Assembly: GCA_008638375.1 (NCBI GenBank)
Contig: CM018032.1
Coordinates: 38,999,355 to 39,063,354, forward strand
DNA: 64,000 nucleotides
Source: Nyssa sinensis
Taxonomy: Eukaryota; Streptophyta; Magnoliopsida; Cornales; Nyssaceae
Direction: 5' to 3'
Both the position numbers and the translations under genes were made by a program. Under the pieces are notes generated by a model, which saw nothing but the letters and a program-made list of their open reading frames with translations, did not search any database and had not been told where the DNA came from. Position 1 is the stretch's first letter, and each line of letters opens with the position of its first letter. Positions 48,150 through 59,900 of the stretch are shown here, piece after piece.

Positions 48150-49390
48150 TTTCTGTAAAATGTCTCCCTCTCAAATTTTTTTTACCTAACACAACTCTCT
48201 AAAAATATATTTCTAAAAAATTCATAAAATCCCTCTCAAAACTTTCTGCATAACATAACTCTTTAAAATCTATTTTTTTTTTTATCTAAATATTTCTTAA
48301 AATCTCTTTATCAAAAAATTCTCCTTAACACAACTCTTTGAAAATATATTTCAAAATAAATTTAATCTTAAAAATTCCTAGTAAACGCTTGGTCAACGAT
48401 GAGGAAGCACAGGTTAGTCTTTTGGGTCGATCAACCGACATAAATCCTCCCAACCAAATTCTATTTATCCCCCCTGCCAGCTTCTTCCATTCGCTGAGCT
48501 CTGAGCTCCTCTGGCAAATCATGATGTGGACATGTTGCCTTACTTTGCTTTCTCTCATGATTTTATCCTTAATATAACTCTCCCAAAATATATTTAATAT
48601 CTTTCTAAATTTTTTTAATCTCAAAAATTCTTTAAAATCTCCCTAACACAACTCTCTAAAATTATATTTAATATCTTTCTAACATCTTTAATCTCAAAAA
48701 TTCCTAAAATCCCTCTCTCAAAATTTTATCCTTAACATAATTCTTTAAAAACATATTTAATATATTTCTAATTTTTTTTATCTCAATTTGCCCTATCACA
48801 ACTCTCTAAAAATATATTTAATATATTTCTAAAAAAAATTATCTCAAAAATTCCTAAAATCCATCTCTCAAAGTTTCTCCTTACCATAACTCTCTAAGAA
48901 TATTTTTAATGTTTTTCTAAATTCGTAAAATCTCTCTCTCAAAAAATTCTCGGTGACACTCTAGAAATATATTTAATATCTTCCTAAATTTCTAATGTAA
49001 AAAATTCCTAAATCCCTCTCTCAAAAGTTTCTCATTTACATAACTCTCTAAAAAAATTAATATGTTTCTAATTTTTTTTAATCTCAAAAGTTCTCCCTAA
49101 CACAACTCTCTAACAATATTTTTAATATCTTTCTTAAAATTTTTTATCTCAAAAATTCCACTCTAAGAATTTTCTCCTTAACATAACTCTCTAAAATATA
49201 TTTAATATCCTTCTAAAAAATTTTATCTCAAACATTCCTAAAATCCCTCTCCCAAAAAATTCTTCCTAACATACCTCTCAAAAAATATATTCAATGTCTT
49301 TTCTTCTTCTTTTTTTTATCAAAATTCTTATAATCTCTCTCAAATCCCTCTATTCCTAAAATTTATCTCTGAAATCTTTGCCTCTTTCTA
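48150..49390. repeat. Degenerate AT-rich minisatellite, ~13 units of alternating length
   Basis: The unit is close to CTTAACATAACTCTCTAAAA, then TATTTAATATCTTTCTAA, then ATCTCAAAAATTCCTAAAAT, then CCCTCTCTCAAAA. The anchor AACTCTCT recurs at about 48193, 48258, 48332, 48576, 48650, 48739, 48800, 48888, 48957, 49042, 49103, 49186 and 49272. Spacing falls into two classes, about 61-74 and 83-89 bp. A unique ~160-bp block (about 48385-48545) interrupts the array. Confidence 0.8.
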
Positions 49391-49419
49391 AAAGCTCATC
49401 CTCTTAATTTTGTTTTGAT

Positions 49420-50424
49420 AACACGTGATGAAGAATTTCATTCACAACAAAAGAGGTGAATGCGCAAAGGGCTACAACTATAAAACTGGGAAAAACACAA
49501 CACAAGCAAAGTAAAAGGAACACCCCCGGCAAACTATAACCAAACCAACAAAAGAAAAAACCTCACATAGGCTCCCCAAACAACAAATCCCAAAAAATTC
49601 TTGGTTACTAATTGAATAGATCATACTTGGCAACTAACTCTGTAAACTAGTAGACTCATAATAAGAAAAAGTCAACTAACTTGGCTACTAATTGAATAGA
49701 TCATATTTTGAAAGTCAAAAATTGGTCACCATACAAACTAGTCGACTGACTAAGAAAACTAGTCGACTAAAAGTTAGTACATTAGGAGAACCAGTCGACA
49801 ACATGGAGAAATTTGGAGAAATATGAGACTACTGCGTGAACCAGTCGACTACTTTCATGATTTATATAACAATTAGCCTCATTTTAAACATTTCAAAAAT
49901 ATGCCTTTTCAAAAGTATTCATGTTCTCTCTTTACTCGACCTTCAAAATCTCTCAAACTACTTGAAATCCATTGTCCATAGCTCCTAAAACTACAAATCC
50001 TTCATCCAAATCTCTTGGAAAATATCTTAGGGTCGATCCCGAACTGGAGGGATTTAAAAAATCATGACACGATAGACAACAATTCCTCAACCTCTCCATG
50101 AGAAAATATCTTAGGGTCGATCCCGAACTGGAGGGATATAAAGAATCGAATTCGTTGAGAAAAAATTGACAAGAAAGCTCAATGGCGTAGGTGAACACAT
50201 TAATGTCATTGAGAATGATGTGCACATTCTCAAGACCCACACCAACTCTCTCCATGAGCACAATGAATGCAAGCATAGAAAAACATGAATGGATGTGCAC
50301 GAGGTCAAGGAAACCCATGAACGTATCCTCAACACCTCAAGTAGACCTACACCAAAGTCATGATTTATTTTTGTAGATGAAAAAATAGGGAAAAGAATGA
50401 TAAAGATTGAAAGGAATAAATATA
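49420..50424 (+). mobile_element. Remnant of a SIRE-like copia element, left of the solo LTR insertion
   Basis: Contains GTCGACT-rich LTR-like sequence (49730-49860). From 50190 there is Glu/His/Asn-rich coding debris with two stops (IENDVHILKTHTNSLHEHN), perhaps from the region after pol. Only loose resemblance supports the assignment. The sequence appears to resume at 53799 after the solo LTR. Confidence 0.4.
50018..50137. repeat. 36-bp direct repeat, 84 bp apart
   Basis: GAAAATATCTTAGGGTCGAT plus the next 15 bases (CCCGAACTGGAGGGA) occur at about 50018 and 50102 with no difference. Confidence 0.9.
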
Positions 50425-50429
50425 AGAAT

Positions 50430-53400
50430 TGTAACACCCCAACCTAATTAAATTGGGTGGTTGTGTACAGTTAGGTTACCAAGAGAACACGTATGAAATG
50501 TATATGCATATATTAATATGTATATATGTAAATACATGTAAGTTATAAATATATATATATATAAAGAGAAATACACATGTATATGTATAAATATATGTTG
50601 GTGTATGAATAAGTGTATGTGTGTGTGTGTGAAATAATCTAGAAGTGTGTGGAAACTAAGAGAATCTAGAAAAGGATCATAGAAATCTCTACTGGAAACA
50701 TTCTAAGCAGGTGCTGGCAACACCATGCTGTTAAGGCATGAGAGGAGAAAATTGAGGAGGCCATGTGTTGTGGTTGAGGTGGGAAGCCACATCGGTTGGT
50801 AGCCTTGAAACTGAGAATGAGGAAGAGAAAAAGGGAGTAACTAAGAGGGGAAAATAGAGATTGAGGTCTGGAGAGTTGTAAGCCATCACAAAAGAGAGAA
50901 AGTCAGCACGAAATAGAGAGAGAGGATTGTGGGTAGAGAGAGAAAGTTGAACTCAAGCTGAAAATAGGTAAATTTCTCATCTCACTTCCCTCTATTCAAT
51001 TCTTGTATGATTTTTAGTTGAGTAAAGCAGGTTTTAAAGGTCTGAAAGACCTTATAGAGGCATACTAAACCCAAGCAGCCATTGACGATTTGAATCAAGT
51101 TTTCATGCCAAATCCAAACCCTATTTTATGAATAAGGCCTTAAACTACACTAAAAATGGAGCATGACACAAGAAGAATCAAGTCATTTGGCTAAAAAATG
51201 AGCATTTAACAGTGAGTTGCAGGTTTGGGGGATAATCGGCCACCTAGGAAAAATTGAGATCAAACTAGTTTTTAAGGCCCTAGATTTGTAGATGGTTGAA
51301 CAAGAATCAAAATGGTCCAAGAATCACCAAAAATGGTGACCAAACGAGGGAGAAACAAAGGTATAACAATCCTTGCCAAAAAATTAGGTAGGGCTATTTC
51401 GGTTGTTTCACCAAGAATCATTGGATCAAAATAGTCCTAATAAGTTCTAAATTTAATAAGGATTGAGTTACGATAAAAAAAAAAAAAAGGCTTAAAAATT
51501 ATGTAAAAAATAAGTTTGAAACTGAAAATTTCCTAATTTTTTGTTACCGTCGCCGAAGACGATGACCGGAGAATAGCTAGAGAAAATGACCCTATTCAAG
51601 TCTAGGTCAGGCAAGTCAGATCCATGTTCAGGTCAGGTTTGACCCAAACGCTTTTTAGGTTAATTGGATGGCGACATTTTGAGGTTAAGTAAATGGGATT
51701 AAGTCTGTTTGGCTACGCGGATAAGAAATGGGCCAGGGTTGGAATAGGATAATCTATCCCTGTTTTAGTCTCTTGTCCATTGTTTGGTTCTAGAAAAAAT
51801 TTGAAAAAAAAATGGGAAGGGGTTGCTATGGTGGTTCGAACCCAGACCATGCGTGGCCTGAGCCTTATGGCTTAAGAAGCTGCCAACACACCACGAATTA
51901 TGGTTGGTATATATATATATATAATAAATGTAGTAAAATGTAACAAATTAAATTAATTAATTACTCATGAATGCTAAATAAAATAAAAAATAAAAAAGGG
52001 GTTTACCCTGATGTTTTTCAACGTTTCGGACCTAATGGTGGGTCCGTTTAACCAAACGATCGAGACTTCGAAAAATTAGACACGTGAAATGCTATGATTA
52101 TGATAATGGCCATAGGGCTACTCAAAGTCGATTGAATATTAGAGAGGATCTATTCTGACTTTCTTCGACATTCCAGACTCAACGATAGAGTCCACACTGT
52201 CAAATTAAGTGCCAAAAATAAGACACATGAAGATGTAAGATTACTAAAATAGCCTGAATGGTAAATTAGCATAAGATTGAACTCGAATGAGGGTATGGGA
52301 CCTACTTGAGGGTTCTAAGGATCACTGAGTTCAAAAATGGACTTTAAACCAACTAAGAACATGAGTTTGAAGATGATTTAAGCTAAGTGAATATTGATAG
52401 ACTCTAGTAACTTGTGTTTTTAGGGTCAAAAGGGAAAAAGAAAAGCAGACTTCTAACGAGGAACCCAAGATGCAAGGTGAGTAATCCGGAACTTTGGAGT
52501 GAAGACTTTACTTCCACACTTCAAGAAGTATTTTATTTTAAATACAAGCTATTTGAACTTCCAATTTACAAGCTTTCCATGTGTTTTGATTTTAAGTATG
52601 TTGCAAATCTTGTTTTAATTCTATTGTTTATTCAACTCCTGATGTAGCATGTTTGTGATCCTAATTGTCAAGTTATCTTTTTGATTGCATCCAAATAGCA
52701 TATCCTCAAAAAGTAAAGTTTTGATCAATGACTCATGTTTGTGAAATGGGAATACAAGATAATTGTGTATAAGTACTACGAGATTGTGAGATCCTTCGGG
52801 ACTCATCACGAGATTGTGAGATCATTCAGAACTTACCACGAGATTGTGAGGTCCTTTGGAACTTATCACGAGAATTTCTTATAAGCATGGAGATCTTCCA
52901 CGATAATTAGTTTATAGATAAAAATATAGACCCACAAGTAAGATTGGAGTTTGGGTCGACATGAATTTTCCTTTAAAGTGAAAAGAAGACCAGTAAAGTA
53001 AATTACAAAAGGTTTTTAAACCTTATTTTATAAATAGATCTTATATTTCTGTTGTACGAAATGAAAAGTATTTTGTACGTTTTCAACTATGTGAATTGAT
53101 TTATTTACATCTCTTAGCCAAAAATTGGCAACGGAGCTTAAGTACTTGATGTTTGAAAAGTTTTTTGTACAAGACCACATGTTAAATGCTTTTGTTTCAT
53201 TTGCTAATTTTGTCTTGTACCATGTGTATGTTACCTGTGTGCAATTGATAGCTAATGAACTTTATAAACTCCTCTGCATCATTTTACTATAAAATTCTAT
53301 CAATTGAAAATCTATGAAAAATGATAGGAATTGCTCATGAGCTTTCCACGAAGCTCACATGGATTTTACCGATGTAAATTATCAGTGATGATAATGAATG

Positions 53401-53798
53401 AGAAGCTATTTCGTACAGGTGAAAGATGGCTAGAACTTATGGAACTATTGCTGTAAATAGTAATGGTAGTGTTGGCCCTAGAGTGGTCAAAACTCTCACT
53501 AGACAAGGATTGGGTGCAAAGAAGAATAGTGCTTCCACATTTTTATATTAATGTTATGGAACTACAACGTATAAGTTATCTATTGTAAAAGCTTGTCATT
53601 GTATTATGGAAGTTTATAGAAAGATATGGATTTACTTACTATGTTTAGAAGCTCTAATCAGATGGTTATGTGACTGTTTCTTATGCTTCCATTTAATTTT
53701 GTTCCTCTGTATGGGTTGCATTAGTGCCCGACTCTGTTTCAGCCCTCGAGTCGAATCACATTCCCTAATCCGTATAGCGTGGGTTTGGGGATGTGACA
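50430..53798 (+). repeat. Solo Ty3/gypsy LTR (family B) with imperfect TSD
   Basis: Starts TGTAACACCCCAACC and ends GGGGATGTGACA (3369 bp). The flanking pentamers are AGAAT (50425-50429) and AGCAT (53799-53803), four of five bases alike. It shares several blocks with the 17557-20513 LTR, including GTCGCCG...GATGACCGGAG and CTGTTTGGCTACG, but is more diverged and has lost most of the conserved box. A 30-bp repeat lies inside it. Confidence 0.8.
52777..52872. repeat. 30-bp tandem repeat inside the solo LTR
   Basis: CACGAGATTGTGAGATC-type units begin at 52777, 52807 and 52837 with an exact 30-bp period, and a partial fourth starts at 52867. The unit's second half (CTTCGGGACTCAT and variants) is more variable. 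Confidence 0.9.
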
Positions 53799-54315
53799 AG
53801 CATAGTAATAGGAATTAGACATTTTGGTTGTAATAGCTTCTTTAAATGATAGACATTTTTGTTTGTAATAACTTTTGTAATGTCTTTGAAATTAAACTTC
53901 ATGTATGGCTTTAATCTCTTAAAAATTCTATGTATTTTTCTAGAATTTGTATGAGATCAATTCAAATCAATGAAAGTATGTTTTTGCTATTCAATGGTGT
54001 CTTTTTTATGTATTATATGCTCTTTCATGTATGCATGCTCTAGTACATAGTAAACTCAAATATGTGGTCCTTGAGGACTTGAAATAGACAATAATCCATA
54101 ATATGCAAAGATTATATCTTGATATGGGGAGAAATATGTTCAATATGCCTATGAATTTCTTGAAAATCAATTTGTGGCATAAACATTATTATATTAAAAT
54201 ATACATATTGATAGGAGGAGAATTACATATTTATTCAAATTGCCTATCAAATTTTAATATTTCTTTATTTTCATTTAAAACATTAATATTTTATCATCAT
54301 AAAAAAGATGGAGAT
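53799..54315 (+). mobile_element. 3' internal tail and polypurine tract of a SIRE-like copia element
   Basis: The last ~75 bp (CCTATCAAATTTTAATATTT...TCATCATAAAAAAGATGGAG) match the tail before the 3' LTR of the derivative at 42233-42311. The A/G-rich tract at 54301-54315 is the polypurine tract. Upstream pol coding could not be recognised. Confidence 0.65.
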
Positions 54316-55195
54316 TGTTAACCTTAAAGGTTTTCAACCAAATGGCATCTTTATAATTTTGATGATTATAAGACACTGACTACGGGGACTAATGTTTTAT
54401 CTAGTGACAATACAAATTGGTCAACTAGGTTAAAGAAAATGATTGACCAAGAAATGAAAAAATTCATCAAATGAAGAAATCCACTCAACCACAAGCTTCA
54501 AGGCCAAATTCAAATCAAGTGGATACACTCAAGCACAAGAAATCAAAGGAAGCCAAGAGAAGACTTAGTTTTTATTAATATCGGTTTTGAATGAATTAGG
54601 TTTTATTGATCCTATGCATAAGCTCTAAAATATTTAAGTGATTAACTAAAACTAATTACAAAATTATTTTTCAAAACACTATATTGATATATGTTAAGTG
54701 TTAAAAAGCCAAGTTGTTTGAAAAATGAATTACAAGTGAAAATAGGCAAATAAACTCATTTTGTCAAAATCAGTCGACTGATTTTTAAACTTATTTTTCA
54801 CACTATGTAAACTAGTCGACCAAGTTTAATATCCAGTTAACTAATTGACTATTGTACACAAAATGACCTTACTGTCAAAACTAGTCAACCATTTGATAAA
54901 TCCAATAGACTGATTCACTGAAAGGGATTTTGTGTACTAAAAAACCAGTCAACTGGTTGTTTTGTACCAAAAAAAAAAACCTCAAGCCCCTGGACAAATT
55001 ATTGTCAACAGGATTGTGATATAGTTGATGATGTAGGAAATTTTCTGAATCTCGTAAAACCATTGCATTTATTCTTTATTCCCTATTCTTTACTTACTTT
55101 GTGCTTTACTTGTATTAATACTTAAAGTTTGTAAAAGTAGTCAATATTTGCTAAATATCCAAATCACCATATCTTGGGTATAAATCTGGGCAACA
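54316..55195 (+). repeat. 3' LTR of the SIRE-like copia element, internally deleted
   Basis: Begins TGTTAACCTTAAAGG right after the polypurine tract and ends TCTGGGCAACA. It is about 500 bp shorter than the related LTR at 40859-42232. The gap lies near 55030, where the middle promoter-side block is missing. It contains the same GTCGACTG motifs. Confidence 0.75.
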
Positions 55196-56993
55196 AAATA
55201 CACTTACCAAATACACAAAGCAATTATCATGTTAATCAATTTGAAAGAATCCACTTCTATTATCATTTTTAATTCATATTGCTCTTTGTTACCATCTTCA
55301 CTATCCCTTATTTGTTACCATAATTAACCCAAAGCTTCGCAAAGCAATGAATAACACCTTTAACCCATAAATATTTATACATTTATATGTATATATACAT
55401 ATACACTTGTTCATCTCAATCGTCCCTACATTTCGATGAGCCAAAGGTAGACATTATGCATCATTTTAATTTTCTCAATAAACAAAATCTACATCATTTG
55501 TTGCCTTATCTCATCACCATCATCTCCATAAGAATCAACCCCAAAAATTTTCAATTTCACCTCTATGAATCAGCAAAAATTGAAATATCCCTGTAGCCGA
55601 TAACTCAATCACCACCAATTCAATGATATGGAAGTCCCTGATCGTCAAGTGTCGGAATCTATACAAATTGATTACCACCAATGCATGAGAAACCAATCCA
55701 CGTGGAGGGGATCGACAATGGCGGAATGGTCGGAGGTGAGGGGAGATGAGCAGAGGTGAGGGGTGGTGGAGGTGGGTTGTCGTGCGACAAAGAGAAATTA
55801 AAGTGAAATGATGAGTAATTGAGTTGGACGGTCATGCGACAAATGGCAGAATGGGACGGTGGAGATGAGCGGTAGTGCAACAGAGAGAAAAATGAAGCGA
55901 AGGGAAGGGCATTGAATCTCAAATTTCTATCCCAGATGTTGTATAACTAATGTGAAAAAATTATATTAATTACATAATTTGAAGTATTACTAGTAATTCA
56001 GTAACATATTAATTGTCAAATTATAGGATATTGATATATTTTTAAAAAAAGTTGCATTGCTCGCATTACATTTCTTTGAATTCCATTTGACCATTTGGTC
56101 CACAGACATCCATAAAACTAATTCATCAAGCATTCAGTAGTCATTTATTGCTTTCCTCACTTTTGGTTGCCAAGAATGAGCAAGAAAAAAAAAAGGGAAA
56201 GAAAGTTATCTCCAGTTGAAGAAATAAGTGGTGATGAAATTCAAATACGAACAAATAAATAATCCATTCGTCGCCTTTCGCGTGGTTTGCATGCTTTGTC
56301 ATACAAAATCGACGGCCCACCTCTCCGATTGAACCCAAGTCCCCCCATTGGTGACTCTTTGATTTTATCAGCCACGGGTAAGTCTATCAGTAAACTTTCG
56401 CTTCTTTTTTCAAGTGGTGCTGAGTCCAAATAAAAGACCGAGACTTGCTTGACGGGATCGACACCTGTCGATCAGAATTCCTAAAATACCCCTTGTCCAC
56501 CTTCCATAAAAGCTCATAATGTTATGATACCGCTCATGATTACCGTATTGAAGAAAGATCCTGTTCAGAACGCACCGTAAGTCCGGTCGCAGTGGATAAC
56601 ACTATAGATGTTTCTCTTCGAAACCACGCTTCATGTCCGAAATCGAGCCGAGATGAATGGGATGGGATGGGATGGGACCGAGTAGAGTGGGCGATGGTCC
56701 TCTTTCTATCTCTGTTTGCTCTTTCTATGGAAATAAAATAGTCATAGAAGAATACAATAAACAAGCGACTGATTCGTAAACCCAAAGAAATCTTTTGATT
56801 AAACAACACATAAACCAACAGCTAAACCGACCACCACCACCATTCCCCCCCAACCTCCTCTCTCTCTTTAACAATCACCAAATCATTCAATCTCCTAACT
56901 TCGAAGGGACTCACAAATAGCTCTCATCAGCCCCACATCTCTCCACATTCTACAAACCAACTTTCTCTCTCTGCATAACTGAGGAGAGAGAAA
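55196..56993. promoter_or_regulatory. Upstream and promoter region of the IRX14-like gene
   Basis: No other gene is evident. A GGGAT pentamer run lies near 56658-56676. The last ~150 bp before the ATG are pyrimidine-rich (CCTCTCTCTCTTTAAC at about 56858, CTTTCTCTCTCTGCATAAC at about 56961), typical of a plant 5' UTR. A TATA box and transcription start could not be set with confidence. Confidence 0.4.
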
Positions 56994-59900
56994 ATGAAGC
57001 TGTCGGCGTTGCAGCAGAGCTACGCGAACCGCCGGGGCAACAGCTTCAGAGGATCGGCTCCTTTGGATTCGTCAGCAGACGGCGGCATCAAATCGCCTAC
57101 CGGAATATTCTGGCTAGTCCTTCACGGCCTCTGCTGCCTCATCAGTCTTGTCCTTGGCTTCAGATTCTCTCGGATGGTCTTCTTCCTCCTATTCTCTACA
57201 TCCAACACCACCACTAACCTTTACTCCACGTCACTGTTTCGCACAGCGGCCGAGGTCTCCGAAACCCTTACTACAATGTCTTCTTTTAATTCTCTAGCGA
57301 ATCTTGAACCGCCTGCAAATACAACCACCGTTTCGTCAAGCCGAGTGGTGGTTGGCCGGCACGGAATTTTAATACGGCCATGGCCGCATCCGAATCCGGT
57401 CGAGGTCATGAAGGCTCATCGGATAATTGAGAGAGTTCAGAGAGAGCAGAGGCTTCAGTACGGTGTTAAGAGCCCTAGAACTTTGATTGTTATCACTCCG
57501 ACCTATGTTCGAACTTTCCAGACTCTACATCTAACTGGAGTGATGCATTCGTTGATGAATGTACCATACGATCTCATCTGGATCATTGTCGAAGCTGGTG
57601 GAACCACCAATGAGACTTCTTCTCTGCTCGCTAAGTCAGGGCTTCGGACTATCCACATTGGATTTGATAAGAAGATGCCGATTTCGTGGAAGGATCGGCA
57701 TAGGATGGAGGCTCAGATGCGACTTCGTGCTTTGAGGTGAATTACTGTCTTTTTCTGCTTCAATTGTGTGTGAATTTATTTAAGTTTATTGTTAGAAATG
57801 AATTTGATTCAGTAGGTATGTGATGGGGCAGAGTTGTGAGAGAAGAGAAACTGGATGGAATTGTGATGTTTGCGGATGATAGTAATATGCATAGTATGGA
57901 GCTCTTTGATGAGATCCAAAACATGAAATGGATTGGCGCTGTTTCAGTTGGTATTCTTGCTCATTCAGGTAATTCTGATGAAGAATTATCAATAGTTCAA
58001 AAGGATGATGAGGAGAACTCGCCAATGCCTATTCAAGGCCCAGCATGTAATTCATCAGACCAGTTGGTTGGTTGGCATACCTTTAATTTGCTGCCATATG
58101 TGGAGAGGAGTGCAAATTATATTGGCGACAGGGCAATTGTGCTGCCCAGGAAGCTTGAGTGGGCTGGGTTTGTGTTGAATTCCAGGTTGCTTTGGAAGGA
58201 AGCTAAAGATAAGCCTGAGTGGGTTAGGGATCTAGATACAGTGGTTGGGGATGGAGGGGATATAGAGAGTCCATTATCCCTGCTGAAGGACCCTTCTGTG
58301 GTGGAACCTCTTGGGAGTTGTGGACGAAAGGTTCTGCTGTGGTGGCTTCGTGTTGAAGCTCGTGTGGATAGCAAATTCCCTGCCAGGTTAGTTGTTTACC
58401 ATCTCTTTTATATTCAATATTTTGCTTCCTCAATGATGCAGGCTAAGCCTATTAATTGGTCTTGATTCAAACTCGAGTGGTGTTAGGAATAATGTTCATT
58501 GCTTCATTATAAAATCATTTGGAATATGCATTGCTGTTCTTTTGTTTATGGTAGTCATGCGTGCTCATTGTTGAAGCTTCTGAATGGTTGCTTTCCCATT
58601 TCATTCATCGAGAATTGCCTTAAAACCCAACTGTGGTAGAGTTTTCAGAAATATGAAATGAGACACATAATATCAAAGCCGTTTGTAATTAAAAAACTTC
58701 TGTGGTGAATCTCTTACTAATTGAGGTTGTGATGAGTTACAAAATTGCCTCAACAGGCATTGCTATACTATAATTTTTGTGGTTGATGTGTTCATGGGGT
58801 CAAGCTGGTCAATCCGTCAAAAGAACTATTGGATAAATTTAAGCACTGCTGTTGTCCTCATCGTTACACTTGATTTCCACAACTGGACATGTTGGACGTA
58901 TATCCCACACTCATTCTAAGATTGTGTGTTACAATTTTAACAGACAATAAACTAATGGCACCTTGTATAAGATGTGCAAATTAAATAGATTAAGGATAAT
59001 TGTGAATTTTTAATTTAAATTTAGATGACCAACAATGAACTAATTGTTAGTCATGCTTAAGGAATAAAATATTGATAAAAAAGATATATCACATGTTAAA
59101 ATATACGGATATATCGATGGATATATCTCAATTATATATCGATATAGCAAAAAAAAAAAATTAAAATAATGATGAATATTAAGATCAAATTATAAAAAAT
59201 TTGAATGATTTTGTTTACTGGATTAGTTGGGATGTTAATGCATCATTTTGAGTCAAAATATTGCAAACAAAATATATATTTGACAAGTTTATGGTATGTA
59301 GAGTAAAAAAAGGCTATTAAGAATATAAAAATACTAATCATTATAATATAAGTAAAATCTAATTACACCAACATATATAAGGGCCAAATTTGCATACATG
59401 TCAAATAAATTTTTAATATATAGAATGCATTACATTAATAATATAATATAATTAACCTTTCAATTGGTACTACATCAAGTTTTTATGTGATTCAAATTGA
59501 AAAGTATCATTACTGTTGGTTGAATGTTCATTTTGAATGTTGGCCATTGCTCTGGTGCTTTTGAGTGGTGTGTCATGTCTCGTGTTCCAGGTATATGTGG
59601 TAAAGTGCATTTATATACTGTTAAGAGTGTTTTGTTTATTTTTATTATTTTTGCTAAAGGTATTATTGTATTTTCTCTCATGGTAATATATAAATGCAAG
59701 TTGTATAGAAGGATGTTGAAATCCTGAACCCTTTCTTTCTACTCTCGCTCTCTCTCTCTCCTCTTCTCTTCCTTCCACCCTAATTTTCATACCTTAAACC
59801 TTAACTATTATATTCTGTATCTCGAGGTATTTGCTGGAGTGGAGTAACAATGGTTCCCCCAAACCCGAATCTCCCATCCCTCTCCTTGCTGACTAGCTGA

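Noticed and set aside
49953..50437. 121- and 108-codon minus-strand frames containing a repeated SSSGSTLRYF peptide
   Set aside because: The repetition is the ~35-bp DNA duplication. The plus strand here has copia-like coding debris and no independent gene evidence exists.
56241..56818. Minus-strand open frames upstream of the GT43 gene as a divergent gene
   Set aside because: Short, overlapping, no family resemblance and no credible splice-linked exons.
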